64,000 bases of DNA from Pseudomonas sp. PSKL.D1 (lineage in GTDB: Bacteria; Pseudomonadota; Gammaproteobacteria; Pseudomonadales; Pseudomonadaceae), in NCBI RefSeq assembly GCF_028898945.1, contig NZ_CP118607.1, forward strand, positions 2,156,001 to 2,220,000. The letters run 5' to 3'. Numbering within the stretch: the stretch's first letter is position 1; every line of letters starts with the position of its first letter. A program made the position numbers and the translations under genes. The notes beneath the pieces were generated by a model, which saw nothing but the letters and a program-made list of their open reading frames with translations, was not told the DNA's origin and did no database searches. Positions 49,806 to 60,603 of the stretch are shown in pieces.

Positions 49806-50468
49806 CTAGCAGTTTCCGGCACCTCGCGCACCGCTCTGGATCAATGGTTTATCGATTACGCTTGAACTCCCAGATGAGGCGATTGCCCACTGGCCCAGCC
49901 AGTAGGCAAGGATGATCAGGTAGGGGGCGGCAGCGAATGGGCTGACGAACTTGTCGATGCCGATCAGGCTGTCCGAAAAGACGAACAGGCCGGCACCGAG
50001 GGTGGCCAGGCCGCCGCAGGCCAGCGCCCGCCAGAGCATGGCGCTGATGGCCAGGGCGTAAAGTGCTACCGGAATCAGCAGCGTCCCGAGACCATGGCTG
50101 GCCAGCACTGCAAAAAGTGCCGTGCCGATGAGGCCGCTGAGTATCAGGGCGGGCAGGGCCGGGCGCAGGGTTTTGCCGCAATAGGCGCGCAGGTAGGCCA
50201 GATGGGCGCACAGGAAGGCGGCAAGGCCGAATGCGAACAGGTCGGCGGGGATGGCCAGCAAGATGTCGCCCAGTACCGAGAAGGCCAGGCCGATGATGAT
50301 CCAGCGGCGGTAAGCGGTGGCGGGTGTGGTGCTCAGCCAGGCAATCAGCGCCAGCACCGGGACGGGCTTGGCCAGCAGGGCGAGCAGGGTGTTGCCGGTG
50401 GCCAGTGCATATAGATAGAAGGCAGCGGCGGCCAGGGCGATGACGATCAGGTGGCTTGGACGAAGCAT
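49806..50468 (-). CDS. Lysoplasmalogenase family (YhhN) membrane protein
   Basis: This 220-residue inner-membrane protein has eight short membrane segments and the YhhN/TMEM86 pattern: LLALLAKPVPVLALIAWL, GLAFSVLGDILLAIP with the conserved Asp, FLCAHLAYLRAY, FVFSDSLIGIDKF with the second Asp, and ILAYWLGQWAI. The family hydrolyses lysoplasmalogens or related ether lipids in animals; the bacterial role is not firmly known. Confidence 0.85.
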   Translation of the reverse strand: MLRPSHLIVIALAAAAFYLYALATGNTLLALLAKPVPVLALIAWLSTTPATAYRRWIIIGLAFSVLGDILLAIPADLFAFGLAAFLCAHLAYLRAYCGKTLRPALPALILSGLIGTALFAVLASHGLGTLLIPVALYALAISAMLWRALACGGLATLGAGLFVFSDSLIGIDKFVSPFAAAPYLIILAYWLGQWAIASSGSSSVIDKPLIQSGARGAGNC

Positions 50469-50536
50469 GGGCGGTCCTTGCTACTTGTGCTGACACAAGC
50501 ATAGACCTGATCGTGGGTTTTGCTTTTGCCTGTGCC

Positions 50537-50610
50537 GGCCCCTCGCGGATGAATCCGCTCCTACAAGGGCAGTGCATAACCTGTAGGAGCGGATTTATCC
50601 GCGAGAGGCC
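50537..50610. repeat. REP inverted pair
   Basis: Arms at 50537-50565 and 50582-50610 share the GCGGAT(A/G)AATCCGCTCCTACA core in opposite orientation; the left arm has one change (GATGAATCC). Short outer arms GCCTGTG/CACAGGC extend the structure. It lies between the yhhN-like and aceA genes. Confidence 0.85.
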
Positions 50611-50624
50611 GCCACAGGCAACAA

Positions 50625-50655
50625 AAAAGCCCGGGGCTTTCGCAAGCCCCGGGCC
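50625..50655 (-). terminator. Intrinsic terminator of aceA
   Basis: GCCCGGGGCTT at 50629-50639 pairs with AAGCCCCGGGC at 50644-50654. On the minus strand the stem is followed by six Ts. It lies 22 bases past the aceA stop. Confidence 0.93.
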
Positions 50656-50676
50656 TCCAGTATCAGCACCCCACTA

Positions 50677-52002
<1,326 letters not shown>

Positions 52003-52494
52003 GGAAATAAACCTCGTCGCATCGATCTTGGGGTAATTGTGCTGATGCTCGGAGCAGATCAGGGGGCCTGGCGGCTGTCCTGTTCGGGGGAGTGCGGCGG
52101 CGAACGCGAAGGCTCGAAGGGGGAAGGAGGTGCAGGCCAGGCGCAAGGTGGCTCCGGCAGGTCGGCTCGTGGTTGCCTTGCTGCGGTGCTACGCGATTGC
52201 CAGTACTGCGGTGATGCGCTTCCGTCCCTCGGGACAACTTCTTCGTTGCAGTCGCAATCCCGTCGAACCGCCTTGTGGGCCGTATAGACACGAGGTGCCT
52301 CCAAGGGTGGTAGGCGTGCACCTCGAAGGCCCTTGCCAGGGCCCCTGATTAGCGGGAGCGAGGCCATCATGCCCTTGGGAAAAAGTGCCTGTCAAATGTT
52401 TTGTAGTGCTTTTTCTTCCTTACTACATCTTTGGTCTAATGCGACTTGGCGGTCAGTTTCAAGGCCTTGGGTCGAGGCCTTGAATTGCCTGGGT
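52003..52494. other. Long gene-free leader of aceA
   Basis: About 490 bp separate the aceA start from the secretin-like gene. Short ORFs here overlap on both strands and none looks coding. The proximal half is GC-rich with repeats of CCTTG/CAAGG, and the distal half (52380-52440) is AT-rich and carries the candidate operator. A long 5' untranslated region or an undetected small RNA is possible. Confidence 0.5.
52402..52427 (-). promoter_or_regulatory. Candidate RccR operator for aceA
   Basis: TGTAGT at 52402-52407 and ACTACA at 52422-52427 form an interrupted palindrome with a 14-base T-rich spacer, about 400 bp before the aceA start. As far as I recall, the RpiR-type regulator RccR, which controls glyoxylate-shunt genes in pseudomonads, recognises TGTAGT/ACTACA half-sites. 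Confidence 0.55.
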
Positions 52495-53229
52495 TTAGTC
52501 CAGAAGGTCGACTTTTACCCGCAAAGTCATGTTTTCACCCCGTTGGGTGCTGTAAGTACGGCTTGACGGGTCGCGGTCGGCTTGGCTCTGCTGGTTGTAG
52601 CCAGCCAGGGTGATCCATTCCCCGAGCCTGCCGGTGATGGTTGTGTCGGTGCTTTGCACTTTCACTACATCGGCACGTTCCTGGCTCATTCGGTCATTAT
52701 TGGTGCTTATTTGCAGCCGAACCGTCTCGCCGCTGAGGCTGGGCGTGACGTAGAAACCCTGGGTGACATTGCGGTATTCGGTATCGCTCTGGATGCGCCC
52801 GTAGCCGTCGGTGCTGGTGCTGGTGATCGGGATGCTCTGGCCGATCTGGATCAGTGCCGGCTGGCCCTCGCTGGCCTGGATCTGCTGCATGCCGCCTTCG
52901 CGGTTGCTGGTGCCGTAATGAATCACGCGCCCGTTACCACGGTTGTCCTGGAAGTTGCTGTCATTGTTGTCGACGCTGATCAGCAGGCGTTTGGGGGCGG
53001 TATCGAGCTGTTGCAGCAGGGTGCGCAGGTCATCGATGCGCTCGGGGCTGGCGTTGACGATCAGTTTGTTCTCGAAGGCGCTGACAGTGCCATCCTTGCC
53101 GATGAAGGACTGGGCGGCGGGCAACAGCTCGGCGCTGCTGCGGTGCTGCAGCGGCACCACTTCGGTGGCGGCCTGGGCAAGCAGGCTGGTGGCCAGCAGC
53201 AGGGAGGCGAAAAGGGGGCGTAGCGGCAT
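52495..53229 (-). CDS. Secretin N-domain (NolW-like) protein
   Basis: This 244-residue protein has a signal peptide (SLLLATSLLAQAATEV), one secretin N1/NolW-type domain (VVPLQHRSSAELLPAAQSFIGKDGTVSAFENKLIVNASPERIDDLRTLLQQLD), and a beta-rich C-terminal half (GQPALIQIGQSIPITSTSTDGYG; GLEWITLAGYNQQSQ-like) reminiscent of the secretin core. It lacks the length of a full channel (usually over 400 residues) and has no secretion genes nearby. The start at 53229 fits GGAG nine bases upstream; ATG 53235 is an alternative. Function is unknown. Confidence 0.75.
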   Translation of the reverse strand: MPLRPLFASLLLATSLLAQAATEVVPLQHRSSAELLPAAQSFIGKDGTVSAFENKLIVNASPERIDDLRTLLQQLDTAPKRLLISVDNNDSNFQDNRGNGRVIHYGTSNREGGMQQIQASEGQPALIQIGQSIPITSTSTDGYGRIQSDTEYRNVTQGFYVTPSLSGETVRLQISTNNDRMSQERADVVKVQSTDTTITGRLGEWITLAGYNQQSQADRDPSSRTYSTQRGENMTLRVKVDLLD

Positions 53230-53406
53230 GTCCATGATCTCCGCGGGTGGAATGATCATGATGGCAAATTTGTCAGGTTTCTGCCGGGTGTGAGTCACAG
53301 GTTATGCGATGCCACCAGCCGAAGGTGGCTGCTGCTGGACAAAGCCCGTAACATCGCGGCCTTTGACTCATTGAATTGTCCATTTGGACTTCCCTACAGG
53401 ATGCCC

Positions 53407-54846
53407 ATGAAACCCGCTCGACTTCGCGCCGACGTGCTCGCCGGCCTGACCACTTCATTTGCTTTGGTGCCCGAGTGCATCGCCTTTGCCCTGGTAGCCC
53501 ACCTAAACCCGCTGATGGGCCTGTATGGCGCGTTCATCATCTGTACCCTCACCGCGCTGTTTGGTGGCCGCCCCGGGATGATTTCCGGCGCTGCCGGCTC
53601 CATGGCGGTAGTGATCGTCGCCCTGGTGGTGCAGCACGGCGCGCAGTATTTACTGGCCACGGTGCTGCTCGGCGGGGTGGTGATGATCCTGTTCGGCGTG
53701 CTGCGCCTGGGCAAACTGGTGCGATTGGTGCCTTACCCGGTGATGCTCGGCTTTGTGAACGGCTTGGCCATTGTCATTGCCATGGCTCAGCTTGAGCATT
53801 TCAAGGAAGGAGAGCACTGGCTCAGCGGCGCGCCGCTGTACCTGATGGTCGGCCTGGTGGCATTGACGATGCTGGTGGTTTACGTGCTGCCGAAGCTGAC
53901 CCGCGGGGTGCCACCTGCGTTGGTGGCCATCCTGGGGGTTGGTTTGCTGGTGTACCTGCTCGACCTGCCAACCCGTACCTTGGGCGACATGGCGCACATC
54001 GCCGGTGGCCTGCCGACGTTGGCCTGGCCGGATGTGCCATGGAATCTGGAAACCCTGAAAATCATCGCGCCTTATGCGGTGCTGATGGCCATGGTGGGCC
54101 TGCTGGAAACCCTGCTGACCCTCAACCTGACCGACGAAATCACCGAAAGCCGTGGCTACCCTGACCGCGAGTGCGTGGCGCTGGGCGCGGCCAACATGGT
54201 GTCGGGCCTGTGCGGCGGCATGGGCGGCTGCGCGATGATCGGGCAGACGGTGATCAACCTCAGCTCCAATGGTCGTGGCCGGCTGTCGGGCGTGGTGGCC
54301 GGGGTGATGATTCTGTTGTTCATCCTGTTCCTGTCGCCGCTGATCGAGCAGATCCCGCTGGCGGCGCTGGTGGGCGTGATGTTCGTGGTTGCCCAGCAAA
54401 CCTTTGCCTGGGCCTCGTTGCGTGTGTTGCACAAGGTGCCGGTCAGTGATGTGCTGGCGATCATTGCCGTGACGGTGGTGACGGTGTTCACCGACCTGGC
54501 CACGGCGGTGCTGTTCGGCATTGTGATCGCGGCGGTGAACTTTGCCTGGCAGCATGCGCGCGAGTTGTATGCCGACAGCCATGAAGACGGCGAGGGGGCC
54601 AAGCATTACCAGGTGCATGGCACATTGTTCTTTGCCTCGACCACGCCGTTTCTCAACCAGTTCGACCCGGCCAATGATCCGGCCAAGGTGACGCTGGATT
54701 GCCAGCATTTGAGCTTTGTCGATTATTCGGCGATTGCGGCGTTGAAGACGTTGCGTGAGCGGTATGCGAAGGCGGGTAAGCACCTGCGGGTGGTGCATTT
54801 GTCGGAGCGGTGCAAGAAGCTGTTGAAGCGGGCGGGCGAAGAATAG
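53407..54846 (+). CDS. SulP family inorganic anion transporter
   Basis: This 479-residue protein has about twelve membrane segments opening with LRADVLAGLTTSFALVPECIAFALVAHLNPLMGLYGAFI, the SulP signature, and a C-terminal STAS domain (VTLDCQHLSFVDYSAIAALKTLRERY). Members carry sulfate, bicarbonate or dicarboxylates with protons or sodium. No carbonic anhydrase gene adjoins, so the substrate is open. ATG 53407 is preferred to ATG 53401 because AGGA stands at better spacing. Confidence 0.9.
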   Translation: MKPARLRADVLAGLTTSFALVPECIAFALVAHLNPLMGLYGAFIICTLTALFGGRPGMISGAAGSMAVVIVALVVQHGAQYLLATVLLGGVVMILFGVLRLGKLVRLVPYPVMLGFVNGLAIVIAMAQLEHFKEGEHWLSGAPLYLMVGLVALTMLVVYVLPKLTRGVPPALVAILGVGLLVYLLDLPTRTLGDMAHIAGGLPTLAWPDVPWNLETLKIIAPYAVLMAMVGLLETLLTLNLTDEITESRGYPDRECVALGAANMVSGLCGGMGGCAMIGQTVINLSSNGRGRLSGVVAGVMILLFILFLSPLIEQIPLAALVGVMFVVAQQTFAWASLRVLHKVPVSDVLAIIAVTVVTVFTDLATAVLFGIVIAAVNFAWQHARELYADSHEDGEGAKHYQVHGTLFFASTTPFLNQFDPANDPAKVTLDCQHLSFVDYSAIAALKTLRERYAKAGKHLRVVHLSERCKKLLKRAGEE

Positions 54847-54853
54847 CCGGTTA

Positions 54854-54934
54854 CAGTGCTGGCCGCATCGCGGATAAATCCGCTCCTACAGGAATAGTGT
54901 AGGAGCGGATTTATCCGCGATGCGGCCGGCACTG
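54854..54934. repeat. REP inverted pair, extended
   Basis: Arms at 54854-54890 and 54898-54934 carry the same GCATCGCGGATAAATCCGCTCC core as the pair at 32212-32280, extended by CAGTGC(T)GGCC. It sits between convergent sulP and fusA genes. Confidence 0.88.
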
Positions 54935-54941
54935 TCACCAG

Positions 54942-57053
54942 CTATTCCCCCCGATTCTTCTTCACGATGCCATCTGCAATGCTCGCCGGTGCCTCGGCAT
55001 ACTTGGTGAACTCCATCGAAAAGCTGGCTCGCCCCTGGGTCATGGAGCGCATCGAGGTGGCATAGCCAAACATCTCGCCCAGCGGCACCTCGGCACGGAT
55101 GACCTTGCCGGCCGGTGTCTCGTCGCCATCCTGGATCATCCCGCGGCGTCGGCTCAGGTCACCCAGAATGTCGCCTTGATACTCTTCGGGCGTGACCACC
55201 TCGACCTTCATCACCGGCTCCAGCAGCACCGCGCCACCTTTTTGCGAAAGCTGCTTGGTGGCCATGGAGGCGGCAATCTTGTAGGCCATTTCGTTCGAGT
55301 CGACATCGTGGTACGAGCCATCGAACACCGCTGCTTTCAAGTTGATCAGCGGGTAGCCAGCCAGCACACCGTTCTTCATCTGCTCTTCGATGCCTTTCTG
55401 GATCGCGGGGATGTATTCCCGGGGCACCACGCCGCCGACGATTTCGTTGACGAACTCCAACCCTTCCTTGCCCTCGTCGCCCGGCGCGAAGCGGATCCAG
55501 CAATGGCCATACTGGCCGCGCCCGCCAGATTGACGGACGAAGCGGCCTTCGATTTCGCAGGTGTTGCGAATCTTCTCGCGGTACGCCACCTGTGGCTTGC
55601 CGATGTTGGCCTCGACGTTGAATTCACGGCGCATGCGGTCGACGATGATGTCCAGGTGCAACTCGCCCATGCCGGAAATGATGGTCTGGCCTGTTTCTTC
55701 GTCGGTCTTGACCCGGAACGAGGGGTCTTCCTGGGCCAGCTTGCCCAGGGCGATGCCCATTTTCTCCTGGTCGCCTTTGGTTTTCGGCTCCACCGCCACG
55801 GAAATCACCGGGTCAGGGAAGTCCATGCGTTCGAGGATGATCGGTTTGTCGATGTCGCACAGGGTATCGCCGGTGGTCACATCCTTCATGCCGATGAGCG
55901 CGGCGATGTCGCCGGCGCACACGTCTTTGATTTCGGCACGTTGGTTGGCGTGCATCTGCACCATGCGGCCAATGCGTTCTTTCTTGCCCTTGACCGAGTT
56001 GAGTACCGCGTTGCCGGAGCTGAGCACGCCGGAATACACGCGGGCGAAGGTCAGGGTGCCGACGAAGGGGTCGGTGGCGATCTTGAAGGCCAGGGCAGAA
56101 AACGGCTCGTGGTCGTCTGCGTGGCGTTCCAGGTGCTTGTCTTCGTCGTCGGGGTCGGTGCCCTTGATGGACGGGATTTCCGAGGGGGCGGGCAGGTAGT
56201 CGATCACGGCATCCAGCATCAGCGGAACGCCTTTGTTCTTGAATGAGGAACCGAGAATGGTCGGTACGATTTCGTTGGCGATGGTGCGCTGGCGCAAGGC
56301 GGCCTTGATTTCGTCGATGCTCAGCTCTTCGCCTTCGAGAAACTTCAGGGTGAGTTCGTCGTTGGCTTCAGCAGCAGCTTCCACCATATGCGCACGCCAT
56401 TCATCAGCCAGGGCCTGGAGTTCGGCGGGAATGTCTTCTTCTCGGTAACTGGTGCCCTGGTCGCCTTCGTTCCAGTAAATGGCTTTCATCTTTACCAGGT
56501 CGATCTGGCCGATGAAGTTCTCTTCACTGCCTATGGCCAGCTGAATGGGCACCGGGTGGTGGCCCAGGCGCTGATCGATCTGCTTGACCACCCGCAGGAA
56601 GTCGGCACCCTGGCGGTCCATCTTGTTGATGTAGGCCAGCCGCGGCACGTGGTACTTGTTGGCCTGGCGCCACACGGTTTCAGACTGTGGCTCCACCCCG
56701 TCGGCACCACTGAAAACCACCACCGCGCCATCAAGTACGCGCAGCGAGCGCTCCACCTCGATGGTGAAGTCCACGTGCCCGGGCGTATCAATGATGTTGA
56801 AACGGTACTTGTCGGCAAACTGCTTGGTCGAGCCTTGCCAGAAGGCCGTGGTGGCCGCCGAGGTGATGGTGATGCCGCGCTCCTGTTCCTGGGCCATCCA
56901 GTCCATGGTCGCGGCGCCGTCGTGCACCTCGCCCATCTTGTGGTTGACCCCGGTGTAGAACAGGATCCGTTCGGTGGTGGTGGTTTTGCCAGCATCCACG
57001 TGAGCGACGATGCCGATGTTGCGGTACAGCTCGATGGGCGTTGTACGGGCCAT
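54942..57053 (-). CDS. fusA: Elongation factor G, stand-alone copy
   Basis: This 703-residue translational GTPase has G1 [16 protein letters not shown]2/switch I around [12 protein letters not shown]3 DTPGHVDF and G4 [10 protein letters not shown]. Domain IV reads [27 protein letters not shown], followed by a C-terminal domain V. It drives ribosomal translocation or recycling. It is not next to rpsL, rpsG or tuf, so it is probably the second EF-G gene of the genome (fusB-type locus in P. putida) rather than the str-operon copy. Confidence 0.93.
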   Translation of the reverse strand: MARTTPIELYRNIGIVAHVDAGKTTTTERILFYTGVNHKMGEVHDGAATMDWMAQEQERGITITSAATTAFWQGSTKQFADKYRFNIIDTPGHVDFTIEVERSLRVLDGAVVVFSGADGVEPQSETVWRQANKYHVPRLAYINKMDRQGADFLRVVKQIDQRLGHHPVPIQLAIGSEENFIGQIDLVKMKAIYWNEGDQGTSYREEDIPAELQALADEWRAHMVEAAAEANDELTLKFLEGEELSIDEIKAALRQRTIANEIVPTILGSSFKNKGVPLMLDAVIDYLPAPSEIPSIKGTDPDDEDKHLERHADDHEPFSALAFKIATDPFVGTLTFARVYSGVLSSGNAVLNSVKGKKERIGRMVQMHANQRAEIKDVCAGDIAALIGMKDVTTGDTLCDIDKPIILERMDFPDPVISVAVEPKTKGDQEKMGIALGKLAQEDPSFRVKTDEETGQTIISGMGELHLDIIVDRMRREFNVEANIGKPQVAYREKIRNTCEIEGRFVRQSGGRGQYGHCWIRFAPGDEGKEGLEFVNEIVGGVVPREYIPAIQKGIEEQMKNGVLAGYPLINLKAAVFDGSYHDVDSNEMAYKIAASMATKQLSQKGGAVLLEPVMKVEVVTPEEYQGDILGDLSRRRGMIQDGDETPAGKVIRAEVPLGEMFGYATSMRSMTQGRASFSMEFTKYAEAPASIADGIVKKNRGE

Positions 57054-57126
57054 GACGGACTCCCTGCGGCGGGGCGGATTCTCCCACGGTAGCAGACCGG
57101 GAAAATCCTGCTTCGCCGCCGGGCCG

Positions 57127-57552
57127 TCAGTCGGCCTGGGCTTGCAGCATCCATTGGCCGTCCACTTCGCGGGCCAGGCCGCTGGCGGGCAGCAGGGCCA
57201 GCAGGCGGCCGTGCAGGGTTGATTCAGTGAAGGTCTTGAGGGTGGCCAGGTCCAGAGCGCCGATCAGGTTCAGGTCGGCCTTGGTATACGAAAGCCAGGC
57301 TTTTTTCAGTACCTGAGCCACATCGCTGCCGGCAGTGCTGGCGAAACGGCGGTGGTGCGGGCGGCCCTCGAAGGCAAAATTGTGCGCGTGGCTGTAGGTG
57401 CTTTCGTCGGCGCCCTCGGCACAGCGGTGGCAGCGGCACGGGCCTTCGCCAAAGGCATTGCGCAAGTAGGTGTTGAAGTCCACCACGGGCTTGAGGGCCA
57501 GGCGTTTGTCGACTTCGAACAGGTCGGCGATCAGGGGTTCTTCGGCGCTCAC
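57127..57552 (-). CDS. Hypothetical protein with CxCxxC motif
   Basis: From GTG 57552, with GAGG upstream, this 141-residue soluble protein includes [26 protein letters not shown], where three closely spaced Cys (CRCHRC) and nearby His residues ([18 protein letters not shown]) could bind zinc. A helical C-terminal half follows ([29 protein letters not shown]). It lies 73 bp before fusA on the same strand and may share its transcript. No family is recognised. Confidence 0.65.
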   Translation of the reverse strand: MSAEEPLIADLFEVDKRLALKPVVDFNTYLRNAFGEGPCRCHRCAEGADESTYSHAHNFAFEGRPHHRRFASTAGSDVAQVLKKAWLSYTKADLNLIGALDLATLKTFTESTLHGRLLALLPASGLAREVDGQWMLQAQAD

Positions 57553-57620
57553 TGGGTGTCCTCGTGTGGTGTGGCGTGCATCGGCGGGCACCCTAACAGA
57601 TTGGGGCGCCTTTTGCAGGC

Positions 57621-57717
57621 CCGGCCTCTTCGCGGGTAAACCCGCTCCCACAGGTAGTGCACCGGCCTTGAAGTCGCGCCTTACCTGTGGGAGCGGGTTT
57701 ACCCGCGAAGAGGCCGG
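57621..57717. repeat. REP inverted pair, second subtype
   Basis: Arms 57621-57656 and 57682-57717 carry CGCGGGTAAACCCGCTCCCACAGG, different from the CGCGGATAAATCCGCTCCTACA subtype found at 32, 50 and 54 kb. They are separated by 25 bases. Confidence 0.88.
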
Positions 57718-57789
57718 TAGAGACAACAGAAGCTGCCTGCCGTACTCTACGCGCCTTTAATGCCCAACCCCCTTTTGAGGTAACCCCGC

Positions 57790-58092
57790 TTGAGCACCAA
57801 GTACCCGTACACCGCCACCGTCACCGTCAGCGCCGAAGACCGCGGCGGTGACACCGAAGCTTCGGAGAACCCGGGCATGCGCGTCGGCCTTGAAGCGGTG
57901 ACCGAAACGCTGAAAAAGGTGCATTTCGTCGGTACGCTCGCGGCGCCTGAAAAAACGGCAACGCATATCTGCGTCACGCTGGAGAACGGCCTGACCTACT
58001 ACGGCCCGATCGTCAACGGCCATGCCGAACTGGAAGGAGGCTGGATCGCCTTCGAGTCCGACATGCTCACGCCTGAAGAGCTGGGCCTGTAA
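57790..58092 (+). CDS. Hypothetical protein (100 aa)
   Basis: This 100-residue acidic beta-rich protein (TKYPYTATVTVSAEDRGG; THICVTLENGLTYYGPIVNGHAELEGGWIAF) appears to begin at TTG 57790, with GAGGTAA upstream; no ATG or GTG precedes the conserved-looking start. It is convergent with the aminotransferase gene, 3 bp from its stop. No function is recognised. Confidence 0.65.
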   Translation: MSTKYPYTATVTVSAEDRGGDTEASENPGMRVGLEAVTETLKKVHFVGTLAAPEKTATHICVTLENGLTYYGPIVNGHAELEGGWIAFESDMLTPEELGL

Positions 58093-58095
58093 GCC

Positions 58096-59340
58096 TCAGC
58101 CAACTTCCGCCAGGCACTGCTCGAGGATGGCCAGGCCTTCTTCGAGCACTTCAGGTTCAATGGTCAACGGTGCCAGCAGGCGAATGATGTGACGCGCCTT
58201 GCCACTGGGCATCAATAGCAGCCCTTTGGCCCGGGCGGCGTCCAGCACGTTGGCCAGCAATGCAGGCGCCGGGCTGCCATCGGCATTCACAAGTTCGATG
58301 CCGCGCATGGCACCCACGCCGGTCAGGCGTCCTACAAACGGGTAGCTGGCCTTCCAGCGCGCAAAGCGCTCGGTGATGGCCTGAGCCTGCTGCTCGCCCC
58401 AGGTGGCGATATGTTCGTCGGTCATCTGGGCAAGGCTGGCCAGGGCCGCCGCGCAGGCAATGGGGTTGCCTGAGTACGTACCGCCCAGGCCACCTTTGGG
58501 CAGCGCTGCCATCAAGCCCTTGCGCCCGACCAGCGCCCCCAGCGGCATGCCGCCGGCAATGCTCTTGCCCAGCAGCAACAGGTCTGGCTCGATGCCCAGG
58601 CGCGGGAAGCCGAAGCGCTGGCCCGTGCGGCCAAAACCAGACTGGATTTCGTCGATGATGATCAGGATGCCATGTTCATCGCAGAAGCGGCGCAGTGCCT
58701 GGGCGAAGCCTGGGTCCAGGGCGAGGAAGCCGCCTTCGCCCTGCACGGGTTCAAGGATGAACGCTGCCACGTCTTCCACGGCCAGTTCAACGCTGAACAG
58801 CCGCTCCATGGCCTTGAGTGCCTGTTCGCAGCTGACGCCCGTATCGGCACTGGGGTACGGCAGGTGGTAGACCGGCCCCGGCAGTTCGCCAACCCGTTGC
58901 TTGTACGGGGCGACTTTGCCGTTGAGGTTGAGGGTGGCCAGGGTACGGCCGTGAAAGGCCCCGTCAAACGCAATGATCGCCCGTTTGCCGGTAGCGCCCC
59001 GGGCCACTTTGAGTGCGTTTTCCGCAGCTTCGGCGCCGCTGTTGGTGAGCATGCCGGCCGGCGGGTAGCTCAGTGGCACGAACTGGCACAACTGCGCCAT
59101 CAGGCTCAGGTAAGGCCCATGGGGCGCGGCATTGAACGTGTAGTGGGTCAGGCGTGTGGCCTGGGCCTGGATGGCCTCCACCACGGCGGGGTTGCAGTGG
59201 CCCAGATTGAGCACGCCGATACCGCCCACGAAGTCGATGTAACGTTTGCCATCGGTATCCCAGACTTCGGCATTGCGGCCATGGGAAAGTGTAATCGGGT
59301 GAACGATGGCGATGGATTGGCTGATACTTTCCAGGTTCAT
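58096..59340 (-). CDS. amaC: Class III PLP aminotransferase, probable 2-aminoadipate type (AmaC-like)
   Basis: This 414-residue fold-type I transaminase has NSGAEAAENALKVARGATGKRAIIAFDGAFHGRT, the FILEPVQGEGGF loop, IIIDEIQSGFGRTG with the PLP-binding Asp, and LLLLGKSIAGGMPLGA with the PLP Lys. By sequence alone it would be called GabT. In P. putida the enzyme at this genomic position (near the second EF-G gene) acts on 2-aminoadipate in lysine catabolism, so I prefer that name. The substrate assignment rests on synteny memory, not on residues I can see. Confidence 0.85.
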   Translation of the reverse strand: MNLESISQSIAIVHPITLSHGRNAEVWDTDGKRYIDFVGGIGVLNLGHCNPAVVEAIQAQATRLTHYTFNAAPHGPYLSLMAQLCQFVPLSYPPAGMLTNSGAEAAENALKVARGATGKRAIIAFDGAFHGRTLATLNLNGKVAPYKQRVGELPGPVYHLPYPSADTGVSCEQALKAMERLFSVELAVEDVAAFILEPVQGEGGFLALDPGFAQALRRFCDEHGILIIIDEIQSGFGRTGQRFGFPRLGIEPDLLLLGKSIAGGMPLGALVGRKGLMAALPKGGLGGTYSGNPIACAAALASLAQMTDEHIATWGEQQAQAITERFARWKASYPFVGRLTGVGAMRGIELVNADGSPAPALLANVLDAARAKGLLLMPSGKARHIIRLLAPLTIEPEVLEEGLAILEQCLAEVG

Positions 59341-59454
59341 GGGGCACGCGGACCTTGTTCATGTTTTTAATATCGAAGCGTGCCTGGCCGTTATTGCGCA
59401 AACGAATTATTTGATTGCGATCATTCCCTGTATTCCTGAAGTTGGTGGCTGGCC

Positions 59455-60351
59455 TTAATCACCCTCGGCAATCCGCTCCTGAATCCACTGCACGAAAGCC
59501 CGCACCTTCGGCACCTGTGCGGCATGTTCGGCATGGGCAATGAAATGTCGGCCATTGCTCGCCACCGGGTGGTCCCAGGCCACCACCAGCTTGCCCTCGC
59601 TCAGTTCTTCGGCCACCAGGTAACGCGGAATCAGGGCGATGCCGCACCCGGCAATGGCCGCCCGAATGCACAGGTAGAACGTGTCGAAGCGCGGCCCGTG
59701 GTAGCTGTTCTGGCTGTGCAGCCCCAGGCCCAGAAACCACTCATGCCAGGCCTCTGGCCGTGACGCGCATTGCAGCAGGCGATGTTCGGTCAGTGCCTGG
59801 GCGTTGTCGAACGGGTGTGCGGCCAGCAACTGGGGTGCACACACCGGCACCACTTCCTCGCTGAACAGCTCGATGCAGGTGGCGCCGGGCCAGGTGCCCT
59901 GGCCAAAGAAGAATGCGATATCGGCCTTGGCCTGCACCAGGTCGAACGGTTCCAGCTCGTTGCGGATGTCCAGGTGAATGCGTGGGTGGCGGTCGCCGAA
60001 ACCCTTGAGCCTGGGCACCAGCCAGCGCGCGCCGAAGGTGGGCTGGGTAGCGATGCGCAGCACCTCGGTTTCATCCCCGTAACTGAGGATGTAGCGGCTG
60101 GAGATGTCGATCTGGGTGAGGATCTTGTTCACTTCGGTCAGGTACAGCGCACCGGCCGGGGTCAGGTGCAGGCGCCGGCGAATACGCTGAAACAGTGAGT
60201 GCGAGAGCATGTCTTCAAGCTGTGCCACCTGTTTGCTGACGGCGCTTTGGGTCAGGTGCAGCTCTTGCGCCGCGCGGGTAAAACTCAGGTGACGGGCTGC
60301 CGCTTCGAAGCATTGCAGGGCGGTGGTGGAGGGCATCAGGCGTTTGGACAT
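59455..60351 (-). CDS. LysR-family regulator (GcvA-like)
   Basis: This 298-residue protein starts with a winged helix-turn-helix (PSTTALQCFEAAARHLSFTRAAQELHLTQSAVSKQVAQLEDML), typical of the GcvA group. An effector-binding domain follows (ILSYGDETEVLRIATQPTFGARWLVPRLKGF). It lies 114 bp upstream of the aminotransferase on the same strand and is divergent from the permease gene, so it probably controls both. The effector is unknown. Confidence 0.9.
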   Translation of the reverse strand: MSKRLMPSTTALQCFEAAARHLSFTRAAQELHLTQSAVSKQVAQLEDMLSHSLFQRIRRRLHLTPAGALYLTEVNKILTQIDISSRYILSYGDETEVLRIATQPTFGARWLVPRLKGFGDRHPRIHLDIRNELEPFDLVQAKADIAFFFGQGTWPGATCIELFSEEVVPVCAPQLLAAHPFDNAQALTEHRLLQCASRPEAWHEWFLGLGLHSQNSYHGPRFDTFYLCIRAAIAGCGIALIPRYLVAEELSEGKLVVAWDHPVASNGRHFIAHAEHAAQVPKVRAFVQWIQERIAEGD

Positions 60352-60513
60352 GGCGGCGCGTACCGAGCAAAAAAGTCAGGAGTTCATTCCGTAATGGAAT
60401 TATGTGCTTCGAAAAGGTCGTTTGTTGACCCGGGCCTATAGATTAATACTGGCCTGGATCAACGATTACAACCGGTGCTGCGAAGAGGAGGGAAGTGCAA
60501 GGCCGGCAACTTC

Positions 60514-60529
60514 AAAACAACAACAAAGA
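60514..60529 (+). promoter_or_regulatory. Possible Hfq/Crc (CA) motif in the permease leader
   Basis: AAAACAACAACAAAGA contains the AANAANAA pattern bound by Hfq with Crc for catabolite repression in pseudomonads. It lies about 75 bases before the assigned permease start, further than usual, so its role is uncertain. Confidence 0.4.
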
Positions 60530-60603
60530 GCAATACGACCTACACGAATTCTGCTCCGACTTTCAGCCGTCAGTGCGGCGGCCGACCCATTCGAGGGTTC
60601 CCC

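Noticed and set aside
49538..49831. Minus-strand 97-codon frame in the nuoA upstream region
   Set aside because: Codon use is unlike the genome, it overlaps the 3' end of the yhhN-like gene, and the residues do not resemble a folded protein.
52130..52348. Small plus-strand frame in the aceA leader
   Set aside because: There is no ribosome site, overlapping frames exist on both strands, and the composition is not coding-like.
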